A stretch of DNA of 64,000 nucleotides, from positions 930,001 to 994,000 of the forward strand of contig NZ_PTJS01000001.1 in the NCBI RefSeq assembly GCF_002941025.1, in the 5' to 3' direction. Both the position numbers and the translations under genes were made by a program. Numbering within the stretch: position 1 is the first letter of the stretch; each line of letters begins with the position of its first letter. Of this stretch, positions 41,746 through 50,723 are shown one piece after another. The stretch is from Streptomyces sp. QL37 (GTDB lineage: Bacteria > Actinomycetota > Actinomycetes > Streptomycetales > Streptomycetaceae). A model generated the notes under the pieces. It had not been told where the DNA came from, ran no database searches, and worked only from the letters and a program-made list of their open reading frames with translations.

Positions 41746-42893
41746 CAGCGAGTGCCCTCCGTGCCGGATGTGGTGACCGACGGAAGCGGCAGGGGCAGCG
41801 CCGAGCCGGACTTCTGCCGGGCGCCGGCCGCCGGCGGGGCTTCCGGGGTGAGTGCGGGGATGATCTGTGTGCCGGGCATGGCGGTGACGTCCAGGTAGAC
41901 GTTGAGGTAGTCGCCCTTGACCCCGCGCAGCACCTCGTCCGTGAACGGGTAGGTGAGCAGCACCTGCAGGGAGTCGGGGAGGTCGTTCCCGGAGTCGGCG
42001 AGCGCGGTGAGGGTGGGGGCGAGGGCCTTGAGGTCGGCGATCATGTCCGCCTTGCTCCTGTTGACCGTGTCGACGGCGACGGTGGAGAGCGTGTCGAGCG
42101 AGCGCAGCATGGTGAGGAGCGATCCGCGCTGCTTCTCCAGAACCTTCAGGCCCGGGCTGAGCCCGGTGAGGACGGTTCCGACGTCCTGCTTGCGGGTGGC
42201 GAGCGTGGTGGCGAGCCGGTTGACTCCGTCGAGCGCGTCGGTGATGTCCTCCTTGTGGGTGTCCAGGTCGGTGACCAGGGTGTCGACGCGGCTCAGCATG
42301 GAGCGGATCTGTGGTTCCTGGCCGGCCAGTGCCTTGTTGAGCTCGGTGGTGATGGTCTTCAGCTGGGCGACGCCTCCGCCGTTGAGGAGCATGGACAGGG
42401 CGCCGAAGACCTCTTCGACCTCGGGGTTGCGGTTGGTGCGGACGAGCGGGATCCGGTCGCCGTCGGACAGTGATCCCTCGGCCGTGCCGTCGGCGGGGGG
42501 TGAGAGCTGGACGTACTTCTCGCCGAGGAGGCTGGACTGTTCGAGGTGGGCGTAGGCGTTACCCGGCATCTTGATCTTCCCGTTGACCTGCATCGTGACC
42601 TTGGCGGTCCAGCTGCCAGGGGTGAGGGAGATCTTGGTGACCCGGCCCACTGCCACGTCGTTGACCTTGACGGAGGACTGCGGGGCGAGGCTGAGGACGT
42701 CCCCGAACTCGGCGGTGATCTCGTACGGGTGGTCACCGAGATCTGCTCCGCCGGGCAGCGGCAGCTGGTCGATGCCCGAGAACGACGGCAGGCCGGTGGT
42801 CGTGGCGACGAGTACGAAGCAGACACCGGCGGCGACCAGGGCGCCGAGGCCCGCGAGCGCTCGGTTGCCCGGTCTGCGCAGGGCGGTGCTCAT
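41745..42893 (-). CDS. mceE: MceE-like MCE family protein
   Basis: A 382-residue protein with an N-terminal helix (LAGLGALVAAGVCFVLVA), an MCE domain (PYEITAEFGDVLSLAPQSSV...VAVGRVTKISL...LLGEKYVQL) and a long coiled coil. In mycobacteria this position is the lipoprotein LprK/MceE; here the only N-terminal cysteine sits in AAGVC, which does not fit a lipobox, so it is probably membrane-anchored. It overlaps neighbours by 1-4 bp. Confidence 0.9.
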   Translation of the reverse strand: MSTALRRPGNRALAGLGALVAAGVCFVLVATTTGLPSFSGIDQLPLPGGADLGDHPYEITAEFGDVLSLAPQSSVKVNDVAVGRVTKISLTPGSWTAKVTMQVNGKIKMPGNAYAHLEQSSLLGEKYVQLSPPADGTAEGSLSDGDRIPLVRTNRNPEVEEVFGALSMLLNGGGVAQLKTITTELNKALAGQEPQIRSMLSRVDTLVTDLDTHKEDITDALDGVNRLATTLATRKQDVGTVLTGLSPGLKVLEKQRGSLLTMLRSLDTLSTVAVDTVNRSKADMIADLKALAPTLTALADSGNDLPDSLQVLLTYPFTDEVLRGVKGDYLNVYLDVTAMPGTQIIPALTPEAPPAAGARQKSGSALPLPLPSVTTSGTEGTR

Positions 42894-44038
42894 CGGTCCG
42901 CCTCCTTCTTCTCGCCCGTACCGGTCTTCTTCTTCGCGGTGTCCGCGTCCGCCGGGGTGCCGTAGACGGTGCCGACGGCGGGCAGCGGCAGGACGGGCAG
43001 GGCCTTCTGCCGCGTGGCGTCCACCGGGGCCAGCCCTTCGAGGCTCGCGGTTCCCGTCTCGGGTTCGACGAGGGGGCCGCCCATGGACAGCTCGTTGAGG
43101 TTCGTACGCCCGTTGAGGGTGCGGTTGGCCGGGTCGTAGGCGTTGAGCACGTTGCCGGCCGCGAGCGGCAGCGTGTCGAGCGACTCGGCGAGCGAGGCGC
43201 GCTGGTCGACCAGGGTCTGGGTGAGCGGCACCAGGAGGTCCACGTTCTTCTTGAGGGTGCCGCGGTTCTTCTGGATGAAGCTCTTGACCTGGCCGAGTGC
43301 GGTGCCGAGCTCCTTCAGTGCGGCGCTGAGGTTCTCCTTGTCGTCGGCGAGGAAGCCGGTGACGGAGTTGAGCTGCTGCTCCGCGGTCCGCACATCGCCG
43401 TCCTTCTCCTTCAGCATGGTGGTGAAGGTCTGCAGGTAGGACAGCGTGTCGAAGAGGTTGCCGCTGCTCTTGTCGAGCGTCTTCGTCGCCTTGCCGAACT
43501 GTTCGATGGAGTCCCCGATGGCCTCCCCGTTGCCCTTGAGGTTGTCGGAGCCGGTCTTCAGGAGTTCGGAGAACGCTCCGTCGGCGTTCGCACCGTCGGG
43601 GCCGAGTGCCGTGGAGAGCTCGGTGATCGACTCGTAGAGCTGGTCGACCTCGACGGGTGTGGCGTTGTTCGCGGCGGGCAGGACGGCGCCGTCCTCCAGC
43701 CGCGCTCCCCCGCTGTAGGCCGGGGCCAGCTGGACGTACCGGTCGGAGACCAGGCTGGGGGCGACGACGACGGCGTGTGCGTCGCCGGGGACGTTGACGC
43801 CCTCGTCCAGCCGCAGGGTGATCCGGACCTCCTCGCCGCGCGGTTTCACCGATTCGACGGTGCCCACCTTCACCCCGAGGATCCGCAGGTCCGATCCGGG
43901 GTACACCCCGGTGGCCTGGTCGAAGTAGGCGGTGATGGTGGTCGTGCCCTCCTGGTCCCTGGCCATCACGCCCGAGCCGGCGGCCACGGCCACGACGGCG
44001 AGCCCTGCTCCGATGCCGATGATGCGGGTGCGTCTCAT
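42890..44038 (-). CDS. mceD: MceD-like MCE family protein
   Basis: A 382-residue protein: transmembrane helix IIGIGAGLAVVAVAAGSGVM, then MCE domain TTITAYFDQATGVYPGSDLR, VKVGTVESVKP and SLVSDRYVQLAP (about 30-115). A helical region up to about residue 310 precedes a Lys/Glu-rich end. It lies one base after the upstream mceC-type gene and overlaps the mceE-type start by 4 bp. Confidence 0.9.
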   Translation of the reverse strand: MRRTRIIGIGAGLAVVAVAAGSGVMARDQEGTTTITAYFDQATGVYPGSDLRILGVKVGTVESVKPRGEEVRITLRLDEGVNVPGDAHAVVVAPSLVSDRYVQLAPAYSGGARLEDGAVLPAANNATPVEVDQLYESITELSTALGPDGANADGAFSELLKTGSDNLKGNGEAIGDSIEQFGKATKTLDKSSGNLFDTLSYLQTFTTMLKEKDGDVRTAEQQLNSVTGFLADDKENLSAALKELGTALGQVKSFIQKNRGTLKKNVDLLVPLTQTLVDQRASLAESLDTLPLAAGNVLNAYDPANRTLNGRTNLNELSMGGPLVEPETGTASLEGLAPVDATRQKALPVLPLPAVGTVYGTPADADTAKKKTGTGEKKEADR

Positions 44039-44039
44039 G

Positions 44040-45056
44040 TCAGCGGCCCCCCTGCTTCGGCGGCATGCAGTCGTTCGTCGGGGGTGTGTCCTTCGGCAGG
44101 TAGTTCTTCGGGACGACCCCGCAGACGTAGTTGTCGAACCAGCGGCCGTTGCCGAGGGTGTTGCCGACGAGCCGGTTGTAGGTGCCGGCCATGGAGAGCA
44201 CCTCGTCGAGGCTCTTGCGGTTCTTCACCAGCACGGTGGTGACCCGGCCGAGCGAGTCGAGTGTGGGCTGCAACTGCTTGTTGTTGTCGGTGACGAGACC
44301 GGTGAGCTGCGTGCCGAGGTCACGGGTGCCGGTCAGCAGCAGGTGGATGGAGTCGCGGCGGGCCTGGATCTCGCCGAGGAGCAGGTTGCCGTCCTCCAGC
44401 AGGGTCTCGAAGCTGCTCTTCTTGGTGGCGAGCGTCTTGGTGAGCTGCTTGCTGCCCTTGAGGAGGGTGGCGAGCTGCGCGTCGCGTTCGGAGACCGTCT
44501 TCGACAGTGCGGAGAGCCCTTGCGCGGCGCTGCGTACATCGGGCGGCGAGTCCTTGAAGGTGTCCGAGATCGTCTCGAAGCTCCGGGCGAGCTGCGCGGT
44601 GTCGATCTCCTCGATGGTCTCCCCGAGTCCGTTGAACGCCTGGGTGACGTCGTACGGGGAGGTCGTGCGGCTCGACGTGATGCGGGAGTCCGGGTCCTGC
44701 GGGGCGTCGCCGAGCGGGTCGACGGCGAGGTACTTCTCGCCCAGGAGGGTCTTGATGGCGATGCCGACGGTGGAGGAGTTGCCGATCCAGGCGTCCTTCA
44801 CCTTGAAGTCGACCTTCACCTTGGCGCCGTCGAGCGAGACGCCGGTGACCTCCCCGACCTTCACACCGGCGATCCGCACCTCGTCGCCGGCGTCCAGCCC
44901 GGCGGACTCGGTGAAGTCGGCGCTGTAGGCGGTGCCGCCGCCGATGAAGGGCAGGGCGTCGGCGCGGTAGGCGGCGAGGCCGAGGAGGGCCAGGACGACG
45001 AGTCCGATGACGCCGATGGCGACGGGGCTGCGTTCTCCCACGGGCTTGATCCTCAT
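44040..45056 (-). CDS. mceC: MceC-like MCE family protein
   Basis: A 338-residue protein. The start ATG 45056 (MRIKPVGERSP) was chosen because it overlaps the stop of the mceB-type gene as ATGA. After a transmembrane helix (VAIGVIGLVVLALLGLAAY) comes the MCE domain (YSADFTESAGLDAGDEVRIA, VKVGEVTGVSLDG, LLGEKYLAVDP) and a coiled-coil region. Conserved cysteines occur near the C-terminus (NYVCGVVPKNYLP). Confidence 0.91.
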   Translation of the reverse strand: MRIKPVGERSPVAIGVIGLVVLALLGLAAYRADALPFIGGGTAYSADFTESAGLDAGDEVRIAGVKVGEVTGVSLDGAKVKVDFKVKDAWIGNSSTVGIAIKTLLGEKYLAVDPLGDAPQDPDSRITSSRTTSPYDVTQAFNGLGETIEEIDTAQLARSFETISDTFKDSPPDVRSAAQGLSALSKTVSERDAQLATLLKGSKQLTKTLATKKSSFETLLEDGNLLLGEIQARRDSIHLLLTGTRDLGTQLTGLVTDNNKQLQPTLDSLGRVTTVLVKNRKSLDEVLSMAGTYNRLVGNTLGNGRWFDNYVCGVVPKNYLPKDTPPTNDCMPPKQGGR

Positions 45057-46084
45057 CCGGTGCACCTCGGTCCGCCGATCGTGATGCCGGTGGGCGGGGC
45101 GCTGCCGTCCTCGGTCGTCACACCGGCGACCTTCGCCTCGCAGAGGTAGAGGTTGAGCCACGATCCGTAGGAGGTCAGGCGGGAGATCGCCTCCATCTTG
45201 GCGGGTGTCTTCCGCAGGAAGCTCTCGATCTTCGGCGCGTTCTTGTCGAGCTGTCCGCTGAGTCTCCCGAGCTGCGCGATGTCCTCCTTCAGGGGCGCAC
45301 GGCCGTCCTGGAGGAGGTCCGCGGTGACGGTGGTGAGCGCACCCATCGCGGTGACCGCGTCGCCGAGCGGCTTGCGGTCGCCGGAGAAGCCCTTGACGAG
45401 TTTCTCGAGGGTGACGACGAGGTCGTCGAATCCTGCCTCACGGTCGTTGACGGTCTTGAGAACCGTGTTGAGGTTCTTGATCACCTCACCGATCACCTTG
45501 TCCTTGGCCGCGACGGTGCCGGTCAGCGATCCGACGTGGGAGAGGATGCTGTCGACGGTGCCGCCCTCGCCCTGGAGGACCTGCACGATGGACCCGGCGA
45601 GCTGGTTGACGTCCGGCGGGGAGAGCCCTTCGAAGAGGGGCTGGAAGCCGTTGAAGAGCTGGGTGAGGTCGAGGGCGGGGGTGGTCCGCGAGAGCGGGAT
45701 CGTCGCCCCGGACCCGAAGGTCGCCCCCACGGGCCCGACGCCCTGGTCGAGGTCGATGTAACGCTGTCCGACCATGTTGAGGTACTTGATCGACGCGGTG
45801 ACGGAGGCGGGCAGCTTGCGGCCCTTGCGCACGGCGAAGCCGACCTCGGCCTGCCGTCGGTCGGCGACCCGGATGGACTCGACCTGCCCGACCTTGACGC
45901 CGGCGATCCTGACGCTGTCACCGACGACCAGCCCGGTGGCGTCGGTGAACCTCGCCTTGTACGAGGTGGTGTCGCCGACGCCGGTGTTGGCGATGGACAG
46001 GGCCAGGACGGTGGTGGCCAGGGCGGTCACCACGACGAAGACGAGGGATTTCGCGAGCGGTCCCGCGAGGGAGCGGCGCTTCAC
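45053..46084 (-). CDS. mceB: MceB-like MCE family protein
   Basis: A 343-residue protein: transmembrane helix SLVFVVVTALATTVLALSIA, MCE domain with YKARFTDATGLVVGDSVRIA, VKVGQVESIRVADRRQAEV and NMVGQRYIDLDQG, then a helical region ending with SWLNLYLCEA, a Cys segment typical of MceB. Both ends overlap neighbours by 4 bp. Confidence 0.92.
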   Translation of the reverse strand: MKRRSLAGPLAKSLVFVVVTALATTVLALSIANTGVGDTTSYKARFTDATGLVVGDSVRIAGVKVGQVESIRVADRRQAEVGFAVRKGRKLPASVTASIKYLNMVGQRYIDLDQGVGPVGATFGSGATIPLSRTTPALDLTQLFNGFQPLFEGLSPPDVNQLAGSIVQVLQGEGGTVDSILSHVGSLTGTVAAKDKVIGEVIKNLNTVLKTVNDREAGFDDLVVTLEKLVKGFSGDRKPLGDAVTAMGALTTVTADLLQDGRAPLKEDIAQLGRLSGQLDKNAPKIESFLRKTPAKMEAISRLTSYGSWLNLYLCEAKVAGVTTEDGSAPPTGITIGGPRCTG

Positions 46085-47385
46085 TTGAGCTTCACCTCCG
46101 CACCGCGGAAGGCCGGACCGATGAGCACGCTGCTCCAGTCGGGCAGGGACTGCGGCTGGACTCCGAGTGAGGGGGCGACGAGTTCGTTGACGAGCCGGCT
46201 CTCCTGGTGAGAGTTCGGCATGCCGAGCGCGCTGTCGGCGGCTGCGGGTGCTCCGGCCGTTTCCCCGTCACCGGTGCCCTCCGGCGGGGCGGAGGCCTTG
46301 CGCGCGTCGGCGGTCGGGACCGCCTTGCCGGTGTACGGCACCGAGTAGCAGTGCGGGCCGCCGGTCGCGTCGTAGACCGGGGTGTCCTTGCCCGCGACGT
46401 ATCTGCCCTTGGACTCCACCGCCTTGACGGTGACGTGCAGTCCCGGCTTGTCGGTGCCCTTGCCGAGCGCCTTGTCCATGGCGGGGACGAATCCGGCCAT
46501 GGTGCGCAGGGTGCAGGGGAAGGCGTCGGAGTACTCCGCGAGGAGTTCCAGTGTCGGCCGGCCGGCGGCGGAGAGGCGGATGAGATTGTCCTTGTTCTTC
46601 CGCAGGAAGGCGGTGACGTCGTTCGCGGAGGCGGTGGTGGAGCCGTACAGGCCGGCGAGTTCGGCCTGCTGCTCGGCGATCGTGCCGCTGGTGGTGGTGA
46701 AGTCGGTGAGCGCGTCCAGGACGTCGGGCGCGGCGTCGGAGTAGAGGTGGCTCACTTTGACGAGTTCCTTGATGTCCGCGTTCAGCGTGGGGAGTTGGGG
46801 GTTGAACTCCTTCAGGTGCGCGTCGAGGGTGACCAGGGTGTCGCCGAGCTTGTCGCCTCGTCCTTCGAGCGCCTGGGAGACGGCGCCCAGGGTGGCGGCG
46901 AGCTTCTCCGGCTTGACGGCGGTCAGCATCGGCAGGACGTTGTCGAGGACCTCCTCCAGCTCGATGGCGTTGCTGGAGCGGTCCTGCGGGATCACCGCCC
47001 CGGCCCGCAGCGTCTCGGCGGAGGGGACTTCGGGCGGAACGAGGGCGACGAACCGTTCCCCGAAGAGGGTGGTGGGCAGCATCTGCGCGGTGACGTCGGC
47101 CGGGATCTCGCCGAGGCGGTCCGGCCGGATGGCGAGGGTGAGCCGTGCCCCTTCGCCGTCGGCCGCGATGTGGCGCACTTCGCCGATCACGACGCCGCGC
47201 AGCTTCACCTCGGCGTTGTCGTGCATCTCGTTGCCGACGCTCCCGGTGCGTACGGTCACGGTGGCGTCGTCGGTGAAGTCCTTCTCGTACACCGAGACCG
47301 ACACCCATATGAGGACGGCGGGCACGAGCACGAAGGCCACACCGGCGAGTCTGCGGCGCACCGTCTGCGCCGTGGAGGAGGACAT
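46081..47385 (-). CDS. mceA: MceA-like MCE family protein
   Basis: A 434-residue protein and the first Mce subunit in the operon. Transmembrane helix (LAGVAFVLVPAVLIWVSVSV); MCE domain (VTVRTGSVGNEMHDNAEVKL, VVIGEVRHIAADGEGARLTL, TTLFGERFVALVPP); coiled coil to about residue 300; then an extended C-terminal tail. The Mce subunits are expected to assemble as a hetero-hexamer spanning the envelope to deliver lipids to the YrbE permease. Confidence 0.92.
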   Translation of the reverse strand: MSSSTAQTVRRRLAGVAFVLVPAVLIWVSVSVYEKDFTDDATVTVRTGSVGNEMHDNAEVKLRGVVIGEVRHIAADGEGARLTLAIRPDRLGEIPADVTAQMLPTTLFGERFVALVPPEVPSAETLRAGAVIPQDRSSNAIELEEVLDNVLPMLTAVKPEKLAATLGAVSQALEGRGDKLGDTLVTLDAHLKEFNPQLPTLNADIKELVKVSHLYSDAAPDVLDALTDFTTTSGTIAEQQAELAGLYGSTTASANDVTAFLRKNKDNLIRLSAAGRPTLELLAEYSDAFPCTLRTMAGFVPAMDKALGKGTDKPGLHVTVKAVESKGRYVAGKDTPVYDATGGPHCYSVPYTGKAVPTADARKASAPPEGTGDGETAGAPAAADSALGMPNSHQESRLVNELVAPSLGVQPQSLPDWSSVLIGPAFRGAEVKLK

Positions 47386-48188
47386 CAGCCGGCCACCTTC
47401 ACCGTCGTCGTCGCGCCCCAGATGGCGAGCGAGAGGAAGAAGTCGGTGACGCTGATCAGCACGATGGCGTTGCGCACCGAACGGCCCACGGCCACACCCA
47501 CGCCGGCGGGGCCTCCGGTGGCGTGGAAGCCGTAGTAGCAGTGGGCGAGGATCACCAGCACGCTGAAGATCAGCACCTTGAGCACCGACAGCAGTACGTC
47601 GTCCGGGGAGAGGAAGAGATTGAAGTAGTGGTCGTAGGTGCCCGCCGACTGCCCGTTGAACAGGACGGTGATGTAGCGGGACGCCAGGTAGGAGGAGAGC
47701 AGCCCGATCGCGTACAGCGGGATGATGGCGACGACTCCGGCGATGATCCTCGTGGTGACGAGGTAGGGCATGGAGCGCACGCCCATCGCTTCGAGGGCGT
47801 CGACCTCCTCGTTGATCCGCATCGCGCCGAGCTGGGCGGTGAAGCCGGCGCCGACGGTCGCGGAGAGGGCGAGGCCCGCGACGAGCGGGGCGATCTCCCG
47901 GGTGTTGAAGTACGCCGAGATGAAGCCGGTGAAGGCGGAGGTGCCGATCTGGTCGAGGGCCGCGTAACCCTGGAGGCCGACGACCGAGCCGGTGGCGAGG
48001 GTCATCGCGATCATCACGCCGATGGTCCCGCCGATGACACCGAGGCCGCCGCTGCCGAAGGCGACCTCGGCGAGCAGCCGCTGCACCTCCTTGAGATAGC
48101 GGCGCAGGGTCCGCGGGATCCAGATGAGTGCCCGTACGTAGAAGGTGAGTTGCTCACCCGAGCGGTCGAGCCAGCCGAGCATCGACAT
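47385..48188 (-). CDS. YrbEB-type (MlaE family) permease
   Basis: A 267-residue integral membrane protein of the MlaE/YrbE family with about five transmembrane helices. The region GTSAFTGFISAYFNTREIAP and the cytoplasmic coupling segment AQLGAMRINEEVDALEAMGV match the family, the latter being the conserved EQ-loop-like ATPase contact. It pairs with the YrbEA-type protein to form the importer core driven by the ATPase. Confidence 0.93.
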   Translation of the reverse strand: MSMLGWLDRSGEQLTFYVRALIWIPRTLRRYLKEVQRLLAEVAFGSGGLGVIGGTIGVMIAMTLATGSVVGLQGYAALDQIGTSAFTGFISAYFNTREIAPLVAGLALSATVGAGFTAQLGAMRINEEVDALEAMGVRSMPYLVTTRIIAGVVAIIPLYAIGLLSSYLASRYITVLFNGQSAGTYDHYFNLFLSPDDVLLSVLKVLIFSVLVILAHCYYGFHATGGPAGVGVAVGRSVRNAIVLISVTDFFLSLAIWGATTTVKVAG

Positions 48189-48191
48189 CGG

Positions 48192-49040
48192 TCAGCCCCC
48201 CTTCGGGGGGACGATCTGCAGGTAGATCGCCGTGAGGATCATGTTGACGGCGAACAGCAGCATGAAGGTGATGACGACGGACTGGTTGACCGCGTCCCCG
48301 ACGCCCTTCGGGCCGCCGCGTGGGTTCAGGCCCCGGTAGGCGGCGACGATGCCCGCGATGAAACCGAAGATCAGCGCCTTGAGTTCACCGATGTACAGGT
48401 CGGGCAGCTGGGCGAGGGCGGAGAAGCTGGCGAGGTAGGCGCCGGGTGTTCCGCCCTGCATGATCACGTTGAAGAAGTAGCCGCCGAGCGTGCCGACGAC
48501 GGACACCAGCCCGTTGAGCAGGACGGCGACGAACATGGTGGCCAGCACGCGCGGGACGACGAGGCGCTGGATGGGCGAGACGCCCATGACCTCCATGGCG
48601 TCGAGCTCCTCACGGATCTTGCGGGAGCCGAGGTCCGCGCAGATCGCGGATCCCGCGGCCCCGGCGATCAGCAGGGCCACGATGAGCGGGCTGGCCTGCT
48701 GGATGACGGCGAGGACGCTGGCGCCGCCGGTGAAGGACTGGGCGCCGAGCTGTTCGGTGAGCGAGCCGACCTGGAGCGCGATGACCGCGCCGAAGGGGAT
48801 GGAGACGAGGGCCGCCGGCAGGATGGTGACACTGGCGACGAACCAGAACTGCTCGATGAACTCCCGCACCTGGAAGGGCCGGCGGAAGACGGCCCGGGAG
48901 ACCGCCAGAGCAAGGGCGAACAGCTGGCCGGTCTGGCGCAGCGGGGCGAGGAGCCGCGAGGGCTGCTGCTGCCTCGGTGTCTTGTCCCGCGCCTCTTCGG
49001 CGGCGGGCTCGGGCGGGCGTACGGGCAGTGGTGCCGTCAT
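48192..49040 (-). CDS. YrbEA-type (MlaE family) permease
   Basis: A 282-residue MlaE/YrbE permease. The N-terminal 40 residues are polar (Pro/Glu-rich), then helices begin. LTEQLGAQSFTGGASVLAVI and the coupling segment DLGSRKIREELDAMEVMGVS are the family markers. The ATG overlaps the stop of the ATPase gene by 4 bp; three bases separate it from the second permease. Confidence 0.93.
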   Translation of the reverse strand: MTAPLPVRPPEPAAEEARDKTPRQQQPSRLLAPLRQTGQLFALALAVSRAVFRRPFQVREFIEQFWFVASVTILPAALVSIPFGAVIALQVGSLTEQLGAQSFTGGASVLAVIQQASPLIVALLIAGAAGSAICADLGSRKIREELDAMEVMGVSPIQRLVVPRVLATMFVAVLLNGLVSVVGTLGGYFFNVIMQGGTPGAYLASFSALAQLPDLYIGELKALIFGFIAGIVAAYRGLNPRGGPKGVGDAVNQSVVITFMLLFAVNMILTAIYLQIVPPKGG

Positions 49041-50020
49041 CGGCGCCCACCGTCCAAGGTCGGCGTGTAGCTGTTCATGATCGCCGTACGTGCGGCCTCC
49101 GGGAGCTGTCCCATCATGGAGAGGACCCGCTCCCGGCGACGCAGGGCGCCCTGCCGTACGGGCAGTCCGGCCGAGGGCTCGAGCTGTGGTACGACGGTGC
49201 GGGGCCCGGCAGTGTGGACGAAGCCGCTGGTCTGCTCCGCCGCGAGGGTGGCCGCGTCCTTCTCCTCGGACATGCCGATGGGGCCTTCGCGGCGTCCGGC
49301 GAGGAACTGTGACACGACGGGCATGTCGCTGGTGAGCAGAACCTCGCGCGGGCCGAAGGTGACGAGGTTGCGGCAGAACAGCATCCCCATGTTGTCGGGG
49401 ACCGTCGCCGCGATGTCGAGGTTGTGGGTGACGATGAGCATCGTCGCGTCGATCTGGGCGTTGAGATCGATGAGGAGCTGCGAGAGGTAGGCCGTACGGA
49501 CCGGGTCGAGCCCGGAGTCCGGCTCGTCGCAGAGGATGATCTGCGGGTCCAGGACGAGGGCGCGGGCGAGACCGGCCCGCTTGCGCATGCCGCCGGATAT
49601 CTCGCCCGGCAGTTTTCCTTCCGCGCCCAGAAGTCCCACGATGTCGATCCGCTCCATGACGATGCGGCGGATCTCGGACTCCTTCTTGCGGGTGTGTTCA
49701 CGCAAGGGGAAGGCGATGTTGTCGAAGAGCGACATCGAGCCGAAGAGGGCGCCGTCCTGGAACATGAGGCCGAAGAGTTTCCGGGTCTCCATGATTTCGC
49801 GCTCGGGGCTGTTCACCATGTCGACGCCGTTGATGAGGACCCGGCCCTTTTCCGGTTTCAGCAGTCCGATGATGGATTTCAGGAACACGGTCTTCCCGGT
49901 GCCGGAAGGTCCGAGCATGACGCTCACCTCGCCGGCCGGAAGCGTGAGGCTGATGTCCTGCCAGATGTTCTGCTTGCCGAAGGACTTCGTCAGGCCTTCG
50001 ACGACTACTTCGATACCCAT
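49037..50020 (-). CDS. mceG: ABC transporter ATPase of the mce system (MceG/Mkl, MlaF type)
   Basis: A 327-residue ATPase: Walker A MLGPSGTGKTVFLKSI (about 37-45), Q-loop FGLMFQDGALFGSM, signature ISGGMRKRAGLARAL, Walker B IILCDEPDSGLDP and H-loop IVTHNL. The C-terminal 80 residues extend beyond the ATPase core, as in mycobacterial MceG. It powers the YrbE/Mce lipid transporter. In mycobacteria the ATPase is encoded away from mce operons; here it leads the operon, as is usual in Streptomyces. The ATG follows GGGAGGG. Confidence 0.94.
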   Translation of the reverse strand: MGIEVVVEGLTKSFGKQNIWQDISLTLPAGEVSVMLGPSGTGKTVFLKSIIGLLKPEKGRVLINGVDMVNSPEREIMETRKLFGLMFQDGALFGSMSLFDNIAFPLREHTRKKESEIRRIVMERIDIVGLLGAEGKLPGEISGGMRKRAGLARALVLDPQIILCDEPDSGLDPVRTAYLSQLLIDLNAQIDATMLIVTHNLDIAATVPDNMGMLFCRNLVTFGPREVLLTSDMPVVSQFLAGRREGPIGMSEEKDAATLAAEQTSGFVHTAGPRTVVPQLEPSAGLPVRQGALRRRERVLSMMGQLPEAARTAIMNSYTPTLDGGRR

Positions 50021-50168
50021 CGGCCCTCCCTCGAAGTGGTGGTGAACGACGTCATCTGTCAGCGCTCCGGCTCCGGTAAAAGCAATGGCGGCTCGTCACA
50101 CATGCACCAGGAGGCGCACGTTAAGTCCGTCGAAACCGCGAGGACAAGCCGTTGAACAGCGGAAATCG

Positions 50169-50212
50169 CCGAACGTTGATCTCTGTTCGGATCACTTGTC
50201 ACCGATTGACAA
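50169..50212. promoter_or_regulatory. Two inverted repeats in the mce promoter region
   Basis: CCGAAC-N10-GTTCGG (50169-50190) is followed within 6 bp by the perfect palindrome TTGTCA-ccgat-TGACAA (50196-50212). Both lie about 150-190 bp before the mceG start. The second is AT-rich relative to its surroundings. They are candidate operators, for instance for the PucR-type regulator at 55392-56606. Confidence 0.5.
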
Positions 50213-50618
50213 ACCCGTCCGGCGGCTTTGTCGGAATCTGCGCAAGCTCTCCTGGTGCGCCGGGGTCCCGCGGCCCAGGGGGCCGGAGCCACGAGACACC
50301 GGCGGTCGGGAGAACCCCGCCCCGGGTGGGAGGGTCCGGGGCCGGCGAAACTCCCGGAGGAATCCCGGGTCAGGGGGGCGCGACCAGGACTCCACGTGCA
50401 TGGAACGAGCAGGTACGGACGCGTTTCCGAGCTGCTCAAGCGGGACGCTACGGGCCGGTAACCTAAGTCCGCAATAGCACTTCACGAACTTTCTGCGAGG
50501 TAATTGCGCGGCACCGTTTTCTTGTGCCCCGTTGAGTAATCGGCGCGCGAAACCTATCGAAAAGTGAGGGTCGCCGGCCCGAAGCGGCAGGCCCCGGCAG
50601 CCGGTCCGCACATGCCGA

Positions 50619-50657
50619 AGCCCGCCCCGACCAGGGTTCATTCGGTCGGGGCGGGCT
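50619..50657 (-). terminator. Strong hairpin terminator after the 50724-51677 gene
   Basis: AGCCCGCCCCGACC (50619-50632) pairs perfectly over 14 bp with 50644-50657 around an 11-nt loop. It lies 67 bp past the stop codon of the minus-strand secreted-protein gene and isolates it from the mce operon. Confidence 0.82.
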
Positions 50658-50723
50658 CATGGGCGGTCAGGGGCCGGGGCGCACGAAGTGACAAGAAGCC
50701 GGGTACGGCGCCCGTCCCACCGG

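Larger units (their letters stand above)
50021..50723. other. Intergenic region upstream of the mce operon
   Basis: About 700 bp without a convincing gene. It holds the mce promoter region, two inverted repeats (50169-50190 and 50196-50212) and the terminator of the secreted-protein gene (50619-50657). Short open frames here have scrambled, Pro/Arg/Ser-rich translations and no ribosome sites. Confidence 0.6.

Noticed and set aside
50059..50439. 126-codon minus-strand frame in the mce upstream region
   Set aside because: Composition rich in Pro, Arg, Ser and Cys without structure, no ribosome site, and it overlaps the inverted repeats proposed as operators.
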